Shown here piece by piece: positions 37,367 to 46,492 of a DNA stretch of 64,000 nucleotides. How positions within the stretch are numbered: the first letter of the stretch is position 1; each line of letters opens with the position of its first letter. The DNA is taken from assembly GCA_016713985.1 (NCBI GenBank), contig JADJOD010000007.1, positions 1 to 64,000 on the forward strand, given 5' to 3'. Below the pieces are notes generated by a model. It saw nothing but the letters and a program-made list of their open reading frames with translations. It had not been told where the DNA came from and searched no databases. Source of the DNA: Lewinellaceae bacterium. GTDB lineage: Bacteria > Bacteroidota > Bacteroidia > Chitinophagales > Saprospiraceae. The translations under genes and the position numbers were made by a program.

Positions 37367-38182
37367 CTACCGGTTTCCGGTATACATATTGAACCGATTG
37401 TCGCGTAAAAAACCCACCAGTGTAATACCGAAAGCCGTTGCGGTTTCAACGGCTAAACTGGATGGCGCTCCAACGGCGCAAACGAAACGAATACCTGCCA
37501 TGGCCGCTTTTTGCAACAATTCAAAACTGGCCCTGCCACTCAGCAACAGAATGTAGTCGTCGAGTGGTACGACGCCCCGGCGGAAATAATGGCCGATGAG
37601 TTTGTCCAGGGCATTATGGCGCCCCACGTCTTCCCGAATGGCAAGCAGCCGGCCCTCGCGGCTGAACAAGGCGGATGCGTGCAGGCCGCCCGTAGCGTCA
37701 AATGTCGCCTGCTCGCGACGCAGGCTATCGGGCAAGGAGTATATGATTTCCGGGTCGATGGTCCAGTCCGCCTTTTTGCCTGGTAATGAACAATTTGCAA
37801 CGGTTTTTACCGCATCGATCGAGGTTTTTCCACACACGCCACAGCTGGACGTCGTGTAAAAATGGCGCTCTAATTTTTGGAGGTCAACCTTCAACCCGGC
37901 GTCGAGCGATACCGTGATGATATTTTCGCCACCCCGTATGCCCGCAATATCGGACGGCTGCTGCACGATGCCTTCGGTAAATAAAAAACCCGCGGCAAGG
38001 TCGTCGTCAGCGCCGGGTGTGCGCATGGTGACGGAGAGGTTTTTTACAACACGCGCTCCTTCCGGGCCGTATTCCAGCCGAATTTCCAGGGGTTCTTCCA
38101 CGGCAAGAATATCCGGCGCATCGCCGGCCTCACTACCCTTGTAGCGCCGAACCGACACTTCTTTAACTGCTTGATTTCCCAT
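37367..38182 (-). CDS. fdhD: Formate dehydrogenase accessory sulfurtransferase FdhD
   Basis: A 271-residue protein matching FdhD, which passes sulfur from a cysteine desulfurase to the bis-MGD molybdenum cofactor of formate dehydrogenase-type enzymes. The conserved catalytic loop is SSCGVCGKTS with Cys114 and Cys117. Other family segments are GFLFTEGIV, FDATGGLHASALF, REDVGRHNALDKLIG, LLSGRASFELLQKAAMAGI and the closing PSSLAVETATAFGITLVGFL. No molybdoenzyme gene is visible in this window, so the client lies elsewhere. DUF7009 and GH43 genes follow on the same strand. Confidence 0.95.
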   Translation of the reverse strand: MGNQAVKEVSVRRYKGSEAGDAPDILAVEEPLEIRLEYGPEGARVVKNLSVTMRTPGADDDLAAGFLFTEGIVQQPSDIAGIRGGENIITVSLDAGLKVDLQKLERHFYTTSSCGVCGKTSIDAVKTVANCSLPGKKADWTIDPEIIYSLPDSLRREQATFDATGGLHASALFSREGRLLAIREDVGRHNALDKLIGHYFRRGVVPLDDYILLLSGRASFELLQKAAMAGIRFVCAVGAPSSLAVETATAFGITLVGFLRDNRFNMYTGNR

Positions 38183-38250
38183 GTTTTATTCGTTGAAAAC
38201 TTCGGAGTGTAAATACAAAGATACCTGAATAATTCATGGGGCAGGTGCCG

Positions 38251-38370
38251 TAGTGCGAACTTCAGTTCGCATAACGTGACGAACTAAAGTTCGTGTTACA
38301 TGACGAACTAAAGTTCGTGTTACGTGACGAACTAAAGTTCGTGTTACGTGACGAACTAAAGTTCGTGTTA
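38251..38370. repeat. Palindromic repeat array, 24-bp period
   Basis: One GCGAACTTCAGTTCGC copy (38255-38270) is followed by four GAACTAAAGTTC copies starting at 38281, 38305, 38329 and 38353. The 24-bp units are joined by GTTACGTGAC. The right end (…GTTACGCG) contains the reverse complement of the TAA stop of the AraC-type gene at 38368-38370. Confidence 0.9.
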
Positions 38371-39546
38371 CGCGCTGCCTACGGCTCCCGGTCTTTCTTC
38401 CGTACCGTCGCTTTTTGCATGATTCCGGCGAAATTCGGTGGGAGTCATTCCGGTCGCTTTTTTAAAGGCCGTATTAAAAGAGACCTTGTTGTTAAACCCC
38501 ACGGTATAGGCCACCTCGATGACGTGCAGATCGCTGCGGGTGGTTTCGGCCAGTAATTGTTTGGCTTCCTCGACACGAAGCTGGTTGACATATTCGAAAA
38601 AAGAAGCGCCCAGATGTTCGTTGATGACCTGTGAAACGTGGTGTTTGCCGGCGTTCAGGGCATTGGCCAATTTTTCCAGGCTGATCTCCGGGTCGTGGTA
38701 ATATTTTTCTTCAAACATCAGGCTGTTCAGGTGCTGCAACAACGAACGGCTTGCTTCGGGGGTCAGTCCCGAGTTGCGATACTTGACCGGAGCGGAAGGT
38801 TCCAGCCATTGATAACCCTCAAATACCGATTGCTGGGTATATCCCGAGTACGCGATCAGGTAGATAAAAGCCGTCATGGCGGCGGAGATGTGGTAATCCC
38901 GGCTCAGGTTGAAAAAAGGGAAACGCGCCAAAATAAAATAGGATATGTATGCCAGTACAAACCCCGAAAAAAAGGCATTGAGCGTGACCGCCCAACGTGT
39001 TGTGGCCGCCACACGAGGCTGACGACGGATATACCGGAAATTCCAGGCGGCATACCCTACCATGAACGCTATTCTCCCCCACAATATGATCTGGTAGGTT
39101 TCTTTACTGAACGGAAACGGCCCTTTGCCCAGCATCGCCGCTGTTTTTTCCACCCCGCTCATCGTATACCAGGGCATATAGGCCAAAACAGCCGCCAGAA
39201 ACGGAATAAAATGCAAGCCGTCTTGCCACTTCAGCGCTTTTTGCTCGTAAATGGAGCGCAGGTAAAGCCATACCAGCGGGCCGAACAAAAAAGGAAACTG
39301 TGCGCTCAGGTCGGCAGCATGAACAAACCGGAACAAATAATTCGTCCAGTACAGAACATACTCGCTCAGGGTAATTGCGAATAAAAGCAGCAGGCTGGCC
39401 AAAATACGGTTGGCTTGCCGGTTGCCGCGGCGCCATCGGAACAATACAAAGGCGATAAAATATCCCTGTACGGCGGCGATCAAAAATACGATCGTCCAGG
39501 TATTAAAAGAAGGTACCGGTGGCATAGTAGTTTTTGTTTCACCCAA
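38368..39546 (-). CDS. AraC family regulator with N-terminal membrane sensor
   Basis: A 392-residue protein. The first ~230 residues form about seven TM helices (for example TWTIVFLIAAVQGYFIAFVL, ILASLLLLFAITLSEYVLYW). The C-terminal ~110 residues are a double helix-turn-helix AraC/XylS domain: ISLEKLANALNAGKHHVSQV, FFEYVNQLRVEEAKQLL, VIEVAYTVGFNNKVSFNTAF and KKATGMTPTEFRRNH. This architecture is common in Bacteroidota for membrane-bound sensors that bind DNA directly. The ligand and target genes are unknown; it faces the CRTAC1-type gene divergently. Its stop codon and last bases merge with a palindromic repeat array. Confidence 0.9.
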   Translation of the reverse strand: MGETKTTMPPVPSFNTWTIVFLIAAVQGYFIAFVLFRWRRGNRQANRILASLLLLFAITLSEYVLYWTNYLFRFVHAADLSAQFPFLFGPLVWLYLRSIYEQKALKWQDGLHFIPFLAAVLAYMPWYTMSGVEKTAAMLGKGPFPFSKETYQIILWGRIAFMVGYAAWNFRYIRRQPRVAATTRWAVTLNAFFSGFVLAYISYFILARFPFFNLSRDYHISAAMTAFIYLIAYSGYTQQSVFEGYQWLEPSAPVKYRNSGLTPEASRSLLQHLNSLMFEEKYYHDPEISLEKLANALNAGKHHVSQVINEHLGASFFEYVNQLRVEEAKQLLAETTRSDLHVIEVAYTVGFNNKVSFNTAFKKATGMTPTEFRRNHAKSDGTEERPGAVGSA

Positions 39547-39673
39547 AAGTATAAATCAACCGCAGGACTACCCTGTTTCAGAAGGATGGAAAAGGTAAAC
39601 TTTATCGGAATTGACGTTTTTGCAGGCTGGCAAAGGCAGATTTGAGCATCGTATTCACCAAACACAAAAACAC

Positions 39674-41393
39674 ATGAAGTACGTTTTTCTCATCCTTCTG
39701 CTCTTTCCCTGGTGCCTGAAGGCGCAAGGTTTGTTCACCAAAGTAACCGATACCGGCAACCCCGTTGTCACTTTTATCAATACGGCAGCCACGTATAAAG
39801 GCGTCGTATGGATCGACCTTGACCACGACAACCTGCCCGACCTTTTTGCCAGCCAGCGGTTTTTGTTTCACAACGACGGCAACGGCAATTTTACCCAACT
39901 CGCCAATGTAAGCGGGGCCACCACCGGGCAGGGCGCAGCGGGGTCCAGTTGGGGTGATATCGACAACGACGGGCACCCCGATTGTATCACGGCCAGCCTG
40001 ATCTCCGGTCTGCACCACAACAACGGCGACAACACCTTCACGCCCATGACCACTTCCCTGCCGGATTTTACCGATTACTCCGCCTGGGATTGCGCTTTGG
40101 CGGACGCCGACAACAACGGCCGGCTCGACCTCACCTACGTTCATGCCAACGGATTCCACACGACCGGGCCTTTCCCCTGCCGTTTTTACCTGCAAGGCAC
40201 CGACGGCGTTTTTAACAAGGTCACGGGACACGCCTTCACCTGATTCCCTGGGCGCTTACACCGTTCCGGTTTGGGCGGATTACGACCTCGACGGCGATAT
40301 GGATCTGTTTATCGGCAGCGGACCCGTGTCCAACCCACCCGGGGCCCTGCCCGATTTTAACTACCGCAATATGTTGCAGGAAACCGGGACGTTCAGCCTC
40401 GAACGGCTTACTTCTTTTCCATTTCTGGCGCCCCAGGACGGCCAGACGTACAATTTTGTGGATGTGGATAATGACGGTGACCTGGACGTGTGCCTGACCA
40501 ATTTTGCGCTGGCGCCAACGCGGTTTTACCGCAACCAAAACAATGTGTACCAAAACGAAACGACGCCGTTTACCATCATTGCAAGTCACCTGGCCAATTG
40601 TTGGGGCGACGTGGATAACGACGGTTATCCCGATGTTCTGATGACGGAAGACGGCAATACGGCCGTTAAACTTTATCGCAACAACGGCAGTGGCGGTTTT
40701 GGCGCCGCAGCCGTTGCCGGCACGGCAGGCGTCAAGGTTACCGGCATCGCAATGGCCGATTACGACAACGACGGCGACCTCGATTTTTATACCAACGGCC
40801 CGACCGACGCCCGGGCCCTGTTTCGCAACAATACCCTGGCCGGCACCCGCGCCTGGGCCCAGTTCACGCTGGAAGGCACCCAAAGCAACCGTTCAGCCAT
40901 CGGTACCACCCTGCGGCTCAAAGCCAATATCGGCGGAAATGATATCTGGCAGATCAGGCAGGTCACGGCACACAATTCCTTTCAAAGCCAAAACGACCTG
41001 CGCCAGCATTTCGGCCTGGGCGACGCGGATGCCATTGATTCGCTGGAAATCCGCTGGCCATCGGGTTTAACCGAATCGTTTAGTGGATTGGCCGTCAGAA
41101 ATTTTTACAAAATCGTTGAAGGACAGGGGATTATACCAACCGTTGAACCTTCGGCAATCAATATTGCCATAGCGCCGAATCCGGTTTTCCGGGAGTTTGT
41201 GATCAAAACGGAGGAAAAAATTGAGGGGGTGGAGATCTTTGATGCCCACGGCAAACTGATCCCGCTGCAAACCACCCAACTGGTGGATTCCTGGCGGGTC
41301 TGGTTGTACGGCAATCCGCCGGCCGGGGTCTATTTTCTCCGGGTTCGTTTTGACAACGGGGCTTTGGCCACCAAACAAATAGTGAAATTTTGA
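39674..41393 (+). CDS. CRTAC1-type FG-GAP/ASPIC T9SS protein (frame interrupted)
   Basis: An inferred ~570-residue secreted protein. The ATG at 39674 opens a signal peptide (MKYVFLILLLFPWCLKAQ). Repeated FG-GAP/VCBS blades carry Ca-binding loops such as DLDHDNLPDLF, DIDNDGHPDC, DYDLDGDMDLF, DVDNDGDLDVC and DYDNDGDLDFY. An ASPIC/UnbV domain follows (SNRSAIGTTLRLKANIGG ... HFGLGDADAIDSLEIRWPSG). The last ~75 residues (IAPNPVFREFVIKTEE ... AGVYFLRVRFDNG) are a T9SS sorting domain. The frame breaks at 40239-40240: removing one C joins HAF to TDSLGAYTVPVWADY. The adhesin-like propeller has no obvious enzyme site. Confidence 0.88.
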
Positions 41394-41421
41394 TTTGATC
41401 GTTGAGTCTATGAAAGCAGAA

Positions 41422-41454
41422 AGAGCGCCCGTCGTAACGACCGGGCGCTTTTTT
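41422..41454 (+). terminator. Intrinsic terminator after the CRTAC1-type gene
   Basis: AGCGCCCG (41424-41431) pairs with CGGGCGCT (41442-41449) and is followed by a run of Ts to 41454. Confidence 0.85.
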
Positions 41455-41561
41455 GTCGATAATGGCGCCGGTGTCATCACCAATAGTCTGCAATACAGGA
41501 TATTTTTGTCGGTCGCCAAAAAGGTTTTATCCTATTTTCCATACAAACAAAATTCAAACAA

Positions 41562-41569
41562 TACTTTTG
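41562..41569 (+). promoter_or_regulatory. Putative -7 box (TACTTTTG) for the ABC ATPase gene
   Basis: It matches TAnnTTTG and lies 57 bases upstream of the ATG at 41627. No clear TTG -33 element is seen. Confidence 0.35.
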
Positions 41570-41626
41570 CCAAACCTGCACATCACAGTATTTGCATTTT
41601 TAAACCAGGTGTAACAATTATTCAGC

Positions 41627-42511
41627 ATGGAACTCATTATTGAAAACCTTACGAAAACATATGCCAATGGCGTTCAGGCGCTCAACGGCGTTTCACTGAC
41701 GATTCCCCAGGGTATGTTCGGTTTACTCGGGCCCAACGGGGCAGGCAAATCAACCCTCATGCGCACTGTCGCCACCCTCCAGGACGCCAGCAGCGGCAGT
41801 ATCCGCCTCGGCGACCTGGACGTAAAACAACACGAACAACTGCGCCGGCTGCTCGGCTACCTGCCCCAGGAATTCGGCGTTTATCCGCGGGTGAGCGCCG
41901 AGGTCATGCTTGACCACATCGCCCGGCTCAAGGGGCTCGCCAACAGCCGGGAACGAAAAGAGGTGGTGGAGGCACTGCTGCAAAAAGTCAATTTGTGGCC
42001 GGCGCGAAAACGCAACCTCGGCACTTATTCCGGCGGCATGAAGCAACGTTTCGGCATCGCCCAGGCCCTGCTCGGCAACCCCAAACTCCTGATCGTGGAC
42101 GAACCAACCGCCGGCCTCGACCCCGCCGAGCGCAACCGCTTTTACAACCTGTTGAGCGAGATCGGAGAAAGCACCATCGTAATACTCAGCACCCACATTG
42201 TGGAAGACGTGCAGACGCTGTGCAAACGATTTGCCATTATCTGTGGCGGCGAAGTGTTGTACGTGGGCACCCCGCACGACGCCGTAAACATGTTGAACGG
42301 GAAAATATGGGCCAAATCCATCCCCAAAAATGAGGTGGAGGAATACCGGGCCAACTACCGGGTGATTGCAACCAACCTGAACGAGGGACGACTTTTTATC
42401 CGGATTGTGGCAGACAGCAATCCGGGCAACGGTTTTGAAGCAATGGATCCCTCGCTGGAAGACGTGTATTTCAACGCGATTTCAGAAAAAATGGACCTCG
42501 TGACCTTGTAA
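41627..42511 (+). CDS. ABC transporter ATP-binding protein
   Basis: A 294-residue ABC ATPase of the CcmA/multidrug exporter class. Walker A is GLLGPNGAGKSTLM (P-loop about residues 35-42). The Q-loop region is LGYLPQEFGVYPRVSA, the signature is YSGGMKQRFGIAQALLG, Walker B is KLLIVDEPTAGLDPAE and the H-loop is VILSTHIVEDV. A C-terminal extension of about 70 residues follows, as is usual for this class. It precedes the large ABC permease-M1 peptidase fusion by 175 bases on the same strand and very probably energises it. Between the two genes lies a heptanucleotide tandem repeat. Confidence 0.93.
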   Translation: MELIIENLTKTYANGVQALNGVSLTIPQGMFGLLGPNGAGKSTLMRTVATLQDASSGSIRLGDLDVKQHEQLRRLLGYLPQEFGVYPRVSAEVMLDHIARLKGLANSRERKEVVEALLQKVNLWPARKRNLGTYSGGMKQRFGIAQALLGNPKLLIVDEPTAGLDPAERNRFYNLLSEIGESTIVILSTHIVEDVQTLCKRFAIICGGEVLYVGTPHDAVNMLNGKIWAKSIPKNEVEEYRANYRVIATNLNEGRLFIRIVADSNPGNGFEAMDPSLEDVYFNAISEKMDLVTL

Positions 42512-42600
42512 AAAAGGCATAACGTCATTGGGTCATTTTGTCCATACGTCAGCAGGTACGCAGGTTGCAATAAGGAATACCCTTTATCCTGAAGACGCTC

Positions 42601-42684
42601 CACCGTCAACCGTCAACCGTCTACCGTCCACCGTCTACCGTCCACCGTCTACCGTCCACCGTCAACCGTCCACCGTCCACCGTC
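42601..42684 (+). repeat. Heptanucleotide tandem repeat abutting a start codon
   Basis: Twelve 7-bp units NACCGTC (N = C, A or T) end two bases before the ATG at 42687. The array takes the place of the ribosome binding site region and of any near promoter of the permease-M1 fusion gene. Confidence 0.9.
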
Positions 42685-42686
42685 CT

Positions 42687-45600
42687 ATGTTTTGGTCCGT
42701 ATTTTTGTTCGAACTTCAATACCGGCTTCGCCGTCCGGCCACTTATATATATTTCCTTGTTTTACTGTTACTTACGGCTTTAATAATTGCCAACGGCGGC
42801 ACAGCGGCCAGTGAAAAGGTATTTCACAACGCGCCGGCCACCATCAGCTGGTATATGTCGCTGCTGGGTATTTATTGCGTGCTGATCAGTTCGGCCGTGA
42901 TGGGTGTACCCTTGTACCGCGACATCGAACACCAGACAAAAGAATACCTGCTTTCCACACCCGTTTCCCGGGGCGCTTATTTTTGGGGGCGTTTTTGGGG
43001 TTCTTTTTCCATTTTGGTACTCATCAGTACGGGCGCTATTGTGGGTTATATCCTGGGTAGCTGGCTCGGCCCGATATTCGACTGGTCGAAACCCGAACGT
43101 TTCGGCCCCAACGTTTTGGGTTATTACCTCTGGCCGTTTGTCACCATTTTCCTGCCCAGTCTGCTGTTTACAAGTTGTATTTTTTTCGGTCTTGTTGCCC
43201 AGACGCGCAACAACCGGGTGCTATATTCTGCATCCATCCTGCTTTTTATCCTGTATTTGCTGGCCAATTTTATGGTCAGCGACCTGGAAAAACGCGACCT
43301 GGTGGATTTGCTGGACCCCTTCGCTTTTAACACCCACCAGAATGCAACCAAATACCTCACTCCCGCCGAGCAAAATACACAACTCGTCCCGATAAGCGGC
43401 AACTTGTTGTGGAACAGGATTTTATGGACCGGCGTGGGTTTGTTGATCATACTGGGCATATACTTCCGGTTCAGCATTCAGGGTTTTGTAGCCGAGCGGA
43501 GCCGCGGCAAAAAAATCAAAAAAGAAGATGCGGGTGGCGCTCCGGAGCGGGCGCCGCTGCCCGCCGTGATCAGGTCGTTTTCCAGACGCCTCGACTGGTC
43601 GAACCTCTGGAACCTGGGCAAACTGGAATTCCGAAATATTCTCCGGGATACGTATTTCATTTCCATTATTCTGGGCGCGCTTATTTTCCTGTTTCTCGAC
43701 GACTGGATCGGCAATCTCCAGTACAGTGTGCCCGACCGGCCCCTTACCATGAACATGCTGCTGTTCAAGACCTATAATTACAGCATGTTCGTGTTTATCC
43801 TGCTGATGTTTTATGCCGGCGAAACGGTGCACCGCGACCGCGCCACCAACTTTGCCAGCATCGGCGACGCATTGCCCGTGCCGAACTGGGTGCAGTTGGG
43901 TTCCAAATTCCTCGCCATCACGGGTGTGTGCCTGATGATGGCTACCCTGCCGATGGTCGTGGGTATGCTGGTGCAGATACTACATGGGTATTTTCACTTT
44001 AAGTTTGAATTCTATCTGATTGATTTATACCTGATTACGTTCTGGGATTATTTGCAAATGGCCTTGCTGGCGTTTTTTGTGCACGCACTCGTCAACAACA
44101 AATTCATCGGCCATTTTGTCGGGTTGGCGATATGGATCGTGATGTTTGTTTTGCGCGGGTTCCTGGAATACAATTACAACCTCGCGTTTTTCAGTTTTAA
44201 ACCCGGTTATCTGATTTCCGATATGAACGGATTCGGGCACTTCGGGCAGCCCTTGTTCTGGTTCAATTTGTACTGGACCGCTTTCGGGTTTATGCTCCTC
44301 TTCCTCGCCGCCCTGCTTTGGACGCGTGGAACCGAACAAAGCCTGAAAACGAGGTGGCGGGCTTTCCGGCAGCGCTGGAACCCGCGTTTCAGCATTGGGC
44401 TGGCGGCCCTGGCGATCGTCTGGCTCGGCAGCGGCAGTTTTATTTACTACAATGTCAGTGTGTTAAACAAACACCGCAGCAGCGACGAACAGAAAAAAAT
44501 TCAGTCGGAGTACGAAAAACGGTACAAAAAATACGAGCGTATTCCGCAGCCGAAAGTAACTGACGTGATGTTGTACGCCGATGTTTTCCCGGAAACCCGA
44601 AGCATCAATATGCGGGCGGTATTGAAGATAAAAAACAAAACCGACCGGCGCATCGACTCGCTGCACCTGCTTTCGAGCGACGGGCAGCGATACAGTTTAC
44701 TTTTTGATAATCAAGCACTTGCAGCGTCAAAATTCGATCTGATGCCGCGTCCGGCCATGACGTTTTTTTATTCCAAACCCGATACGGGCGGTTACCGCAT
44801 TTTTGCACTGCCCCGTCCCCTGATGCCCGGCGACACGGCCACACTCGAAGTGCGCACCAAAATTGAAAACCCCGGCTTTGTCAACGACGGCTACCGCCGC
44901 GAGGTGCTGCACAACGGCACCTTCACCGGCGGAAGTATTCCTTCCATCGGTTATGACCAGAATCTGGAGATGGAAAGCGACGAAGACCGGAAAAAATACG
45001 GCTTGCCGGAAAAACCCGACGACCTGCCGCCCCACCGCGACCCCTACGGCGAGCGTACCCTGTTGTTCAGCGACGATGCGGACTTCATCACCTTCGAATG
45101 TATCGTCAGCACCGTGCCCGACCAGATCGCCGTAGCGCCCGGTTACCTGCAACGGGAATGGACGGAGGGCAACCGCCGCTACTTCCACTACAAACAGGAC
45201 AGCAAAATCGATTATTTTTTCAACGTGGTGTCGGCCCGTTACGAAGTGCTTCGCGACAAATGGACCTCACCCGACGGCAAAGAGGTAAACATTGAAATAT
45301 TCTACCACCCCGAACACGCGTTCAACCTCGACCGCTTTGTGGCTTCGCTGAAAGACGGGCTCGGCTATTTCCATAAAAACTTCGGGCCCTATCAATTCCG
45401 GCAGGTGCGTATTCTCGAATTCCCGCGTTATGCGGTATTCGCCCAATCCTTTCCCAATACAATCCCCTACTCGGAAGATTTCGGCTGGTTTGCCGATTTC
45501 AGCGATCCCAATGATTATGACTACGCTTACTACGTAACAGCCCACGAACTGGCGCACCAGTGGTGGGGGCACCAGGTATCGCCCAATGCCACCCGCGGCG

Positions 45601-46340
45601 CCAACCTGATCTCCGAGTCCTTAGCCGAATATTCCGCGCTCATGATCGCCAAACAAAAATACGGCCCCGACAACGTGCAGCAATTCTTGAAATACGACCT
45701 CGACGCTTACCTGCGCGGGCGCGCGGGTGAGGACAAAAAAGAAAACGTGTTCATCAATTGTAACCGGCCGTATCAGTGGTACCGGAAAGGAAGTATTATC
45801 CTTTACGCCTTGCAGGATTACGTCGGTGAAGCCAAACTAAACGGCGCCATCCGCTCCTTCCGCGACAGTTTCGGGTTGAAGGAAACGCCACCCTTCCCGG
45901 GCAGTTACGACCTCTATGATTTTGTAAAAAAAGCGGTACCCGATTCATTGCATTATTACTTAGACGACTCGTGGTTGAAAATTTCTCTGTACGAAAACCG
46001 CATCCTGAGCGCCAAAGCGAAAAAAACGGCGGACGACCAATATGAGGTAACCCTCCAGGTGAAAGCCCGGAAGATGTATGCCGACGAAAAAGGCAACGAA
46101 ACGGAAGCGCCCGGCACCAACGACTATGTTGATATCGGCGTTTTCACCGACGAAAAAGTGGAAGGCAACGGCAAAAAAATCACCCAGCCGCTTTACCTCC
46201 AAAAACACCGGCTGGCAAACGGCGAACACCGTATTACGGTCACCGTGAAGGGCAAACCGGTAAAAGCGGGTATCGACCCGTATAACAAACTGATTGACAG
46301 GGTGCCGGAGGATAACCGGGTGGATGTGGAACTGGAGTAG
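42687..46340 (+). CDS. ABC permease fused to an M1-family aminopeptidase
   Basis: A 1217-residue fusion protein. The open frame continues upstream through the heptad repeat, but the ATG at 42687 (MFWSVFLFELQYRLRRPATY) is the natural start. Residues 1-590 form an ABC-2-like permease with about a dozen TM helices in two halves. The rest is an M1 (gluzincin) peptidase domain: a beta-rich N-domain, then the zinc motif HELAHQWWGHQ (His953, Glu954, His957) and downstream ligand Glu977 in ISESLAEYSALM. Such permease-M1 fusions are known in Bacteroidota and some other bacteria; the logic may be coupled peptide processing and transport, but this is unproven. The stop TAG belongs to a palindromic repeat. 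Confidence 0.9.
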   Translation: MFWSVFLFELQYRLRRPATYIYFLVLLLLTALIIANGGTAASEKVFHNAPATISWYMSLLGIYCVLISSAVMGVPLYRDIEHQTKEYLLSTPVSRGAYFWGRFWGSFSILVLISTGAIVGYILGSWLGPIFDWSKPERFGPNVLGYYLWPFVTIFLPSLLFTSCIFFGLVAQTRNNRVLYSASILLFILYLLANFMVSDLEKRDLVDLLDPFAFNTHQNATKYLTPAEQNTQLVPISGNLLWNRILWTGVGLLIILGIYFRFSIQGFVAERSRGKKIKKEDAGGAPERAPLPAVIRSFSRRLDWSNLWNLGKLEFRNILRDTYFISIILGALIFLFLDDWIGNLQYSVPDRPLTMNMLLFKTYNYSMFVFILLMFYAGETVHRDRATNFASIGDALPVPNWVQLGSKFLAITGVCLMMATLPMVVGMLVQILHGYFHFKFEFYLIDLYLITFWDYLQMALLAFFVHALVNNKFIGHFVGLAIWIVMFVLRGFLEYNYNLAFFSFKPGYLISDMNGFGHFGQPLFWFNLYWTAFGFMLLFLAALLWTRGTEQSLKTRWRAFRQRWNPRFSIGLAALAIVWLGSGSFIYYNVSVLNKHRSSDEQKKIQSEYEKRYKKYERIPQPKVTDVMLYADVFPETRSINMRAVLKIKNKTDRRIDSLHLLSSDGQRYSLLFDNQALAASKFDLMPRPAMTFFYSKPDTGGYRIFALPRPLMPGDTATLEVRTKIENPGFVNDGYRREVLHNGTFTGGSIPSIGYDQNLEMESDEDRKKYGLPEKPDDLPPHRDPYGERTLLFSDDADFITFECIVSTVPDQIAVAPGYLQREWTEGNRRYFHYKQDSKIDYFFNVVSARYEVLRDKWTSPDGKEVNIEIFYHPEHAFNLDRFVASLKDGLGYFHKNFGPYQFRQVRILEFPRYAVFAQSFPNTIPYSEDFGWFADFSDPNDYDYAYYVTAHELAHQWWGHQVSPNATRGANLISESLAEYSALMIAKQKYGPDNVQQFLKYDLDAYLRGRAGEDKKENVFINCNRPYQWYRKGSIILYALQDYVGEAKLNGAIRSFRDSFGLKETPPFPGSYDLYDFVKKAVPDSLHYYLDDSWLKISLYENRILSAKAKKTADDQYEVTLQVKARKMYADEKGNETEAPGTNDYVDIGVFTDEKVEGNGKKITQPLYLQKHRLANGEHRITVTVKGKPVKAGIDPYNKLIDRVPEDNRVDVELE

Positions 46341-46492
46341 CGCGAACTTTAGTTCGCACATTACGATGGAACGAACTGAAGTTCGTATTACGATGGAACG
46401 AACTGAAGTTCGTATTACGATGGAACGAACTGAAGTTCGTATTACGGTGAGACGAACTGAAGTTCGTATTACGGTGAGCCGAACTTCAGTTC
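46338..46492. repeat. Palindromic repeat array, 27-bp period
   Basis: It opens with TAGCGCGAACTTTAGTTCGC (46338-46357). GAACTGAAGTTC copies follow at 46373, 46400, 46427 and 46454, and GAACTTCAGTTC at 46481. The left end supplies the TAG stop of the permease-M1 fusion; the right end supplies the TGA stop (46486-46488) of the convergent M1 gene. Confidence 0.9.

Noticed and set aside
38251..38370. Possible CRISPR array
   Set aside because: The repeats are short palindromes with almost identical linkers; there are no unique spacers and no cas genes. The same reasoning applies to the arrays at 46338, 57112 and 11502.
42528..42686. N-terminal extension of the permease-M1 fusion through the heptad repeat
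   Set aside because: The extension begins with TTG and encodes only repeat-derived Pro/Ser/Thr/Val peptides; the ATG at 42687 starts a normal membrane protein.
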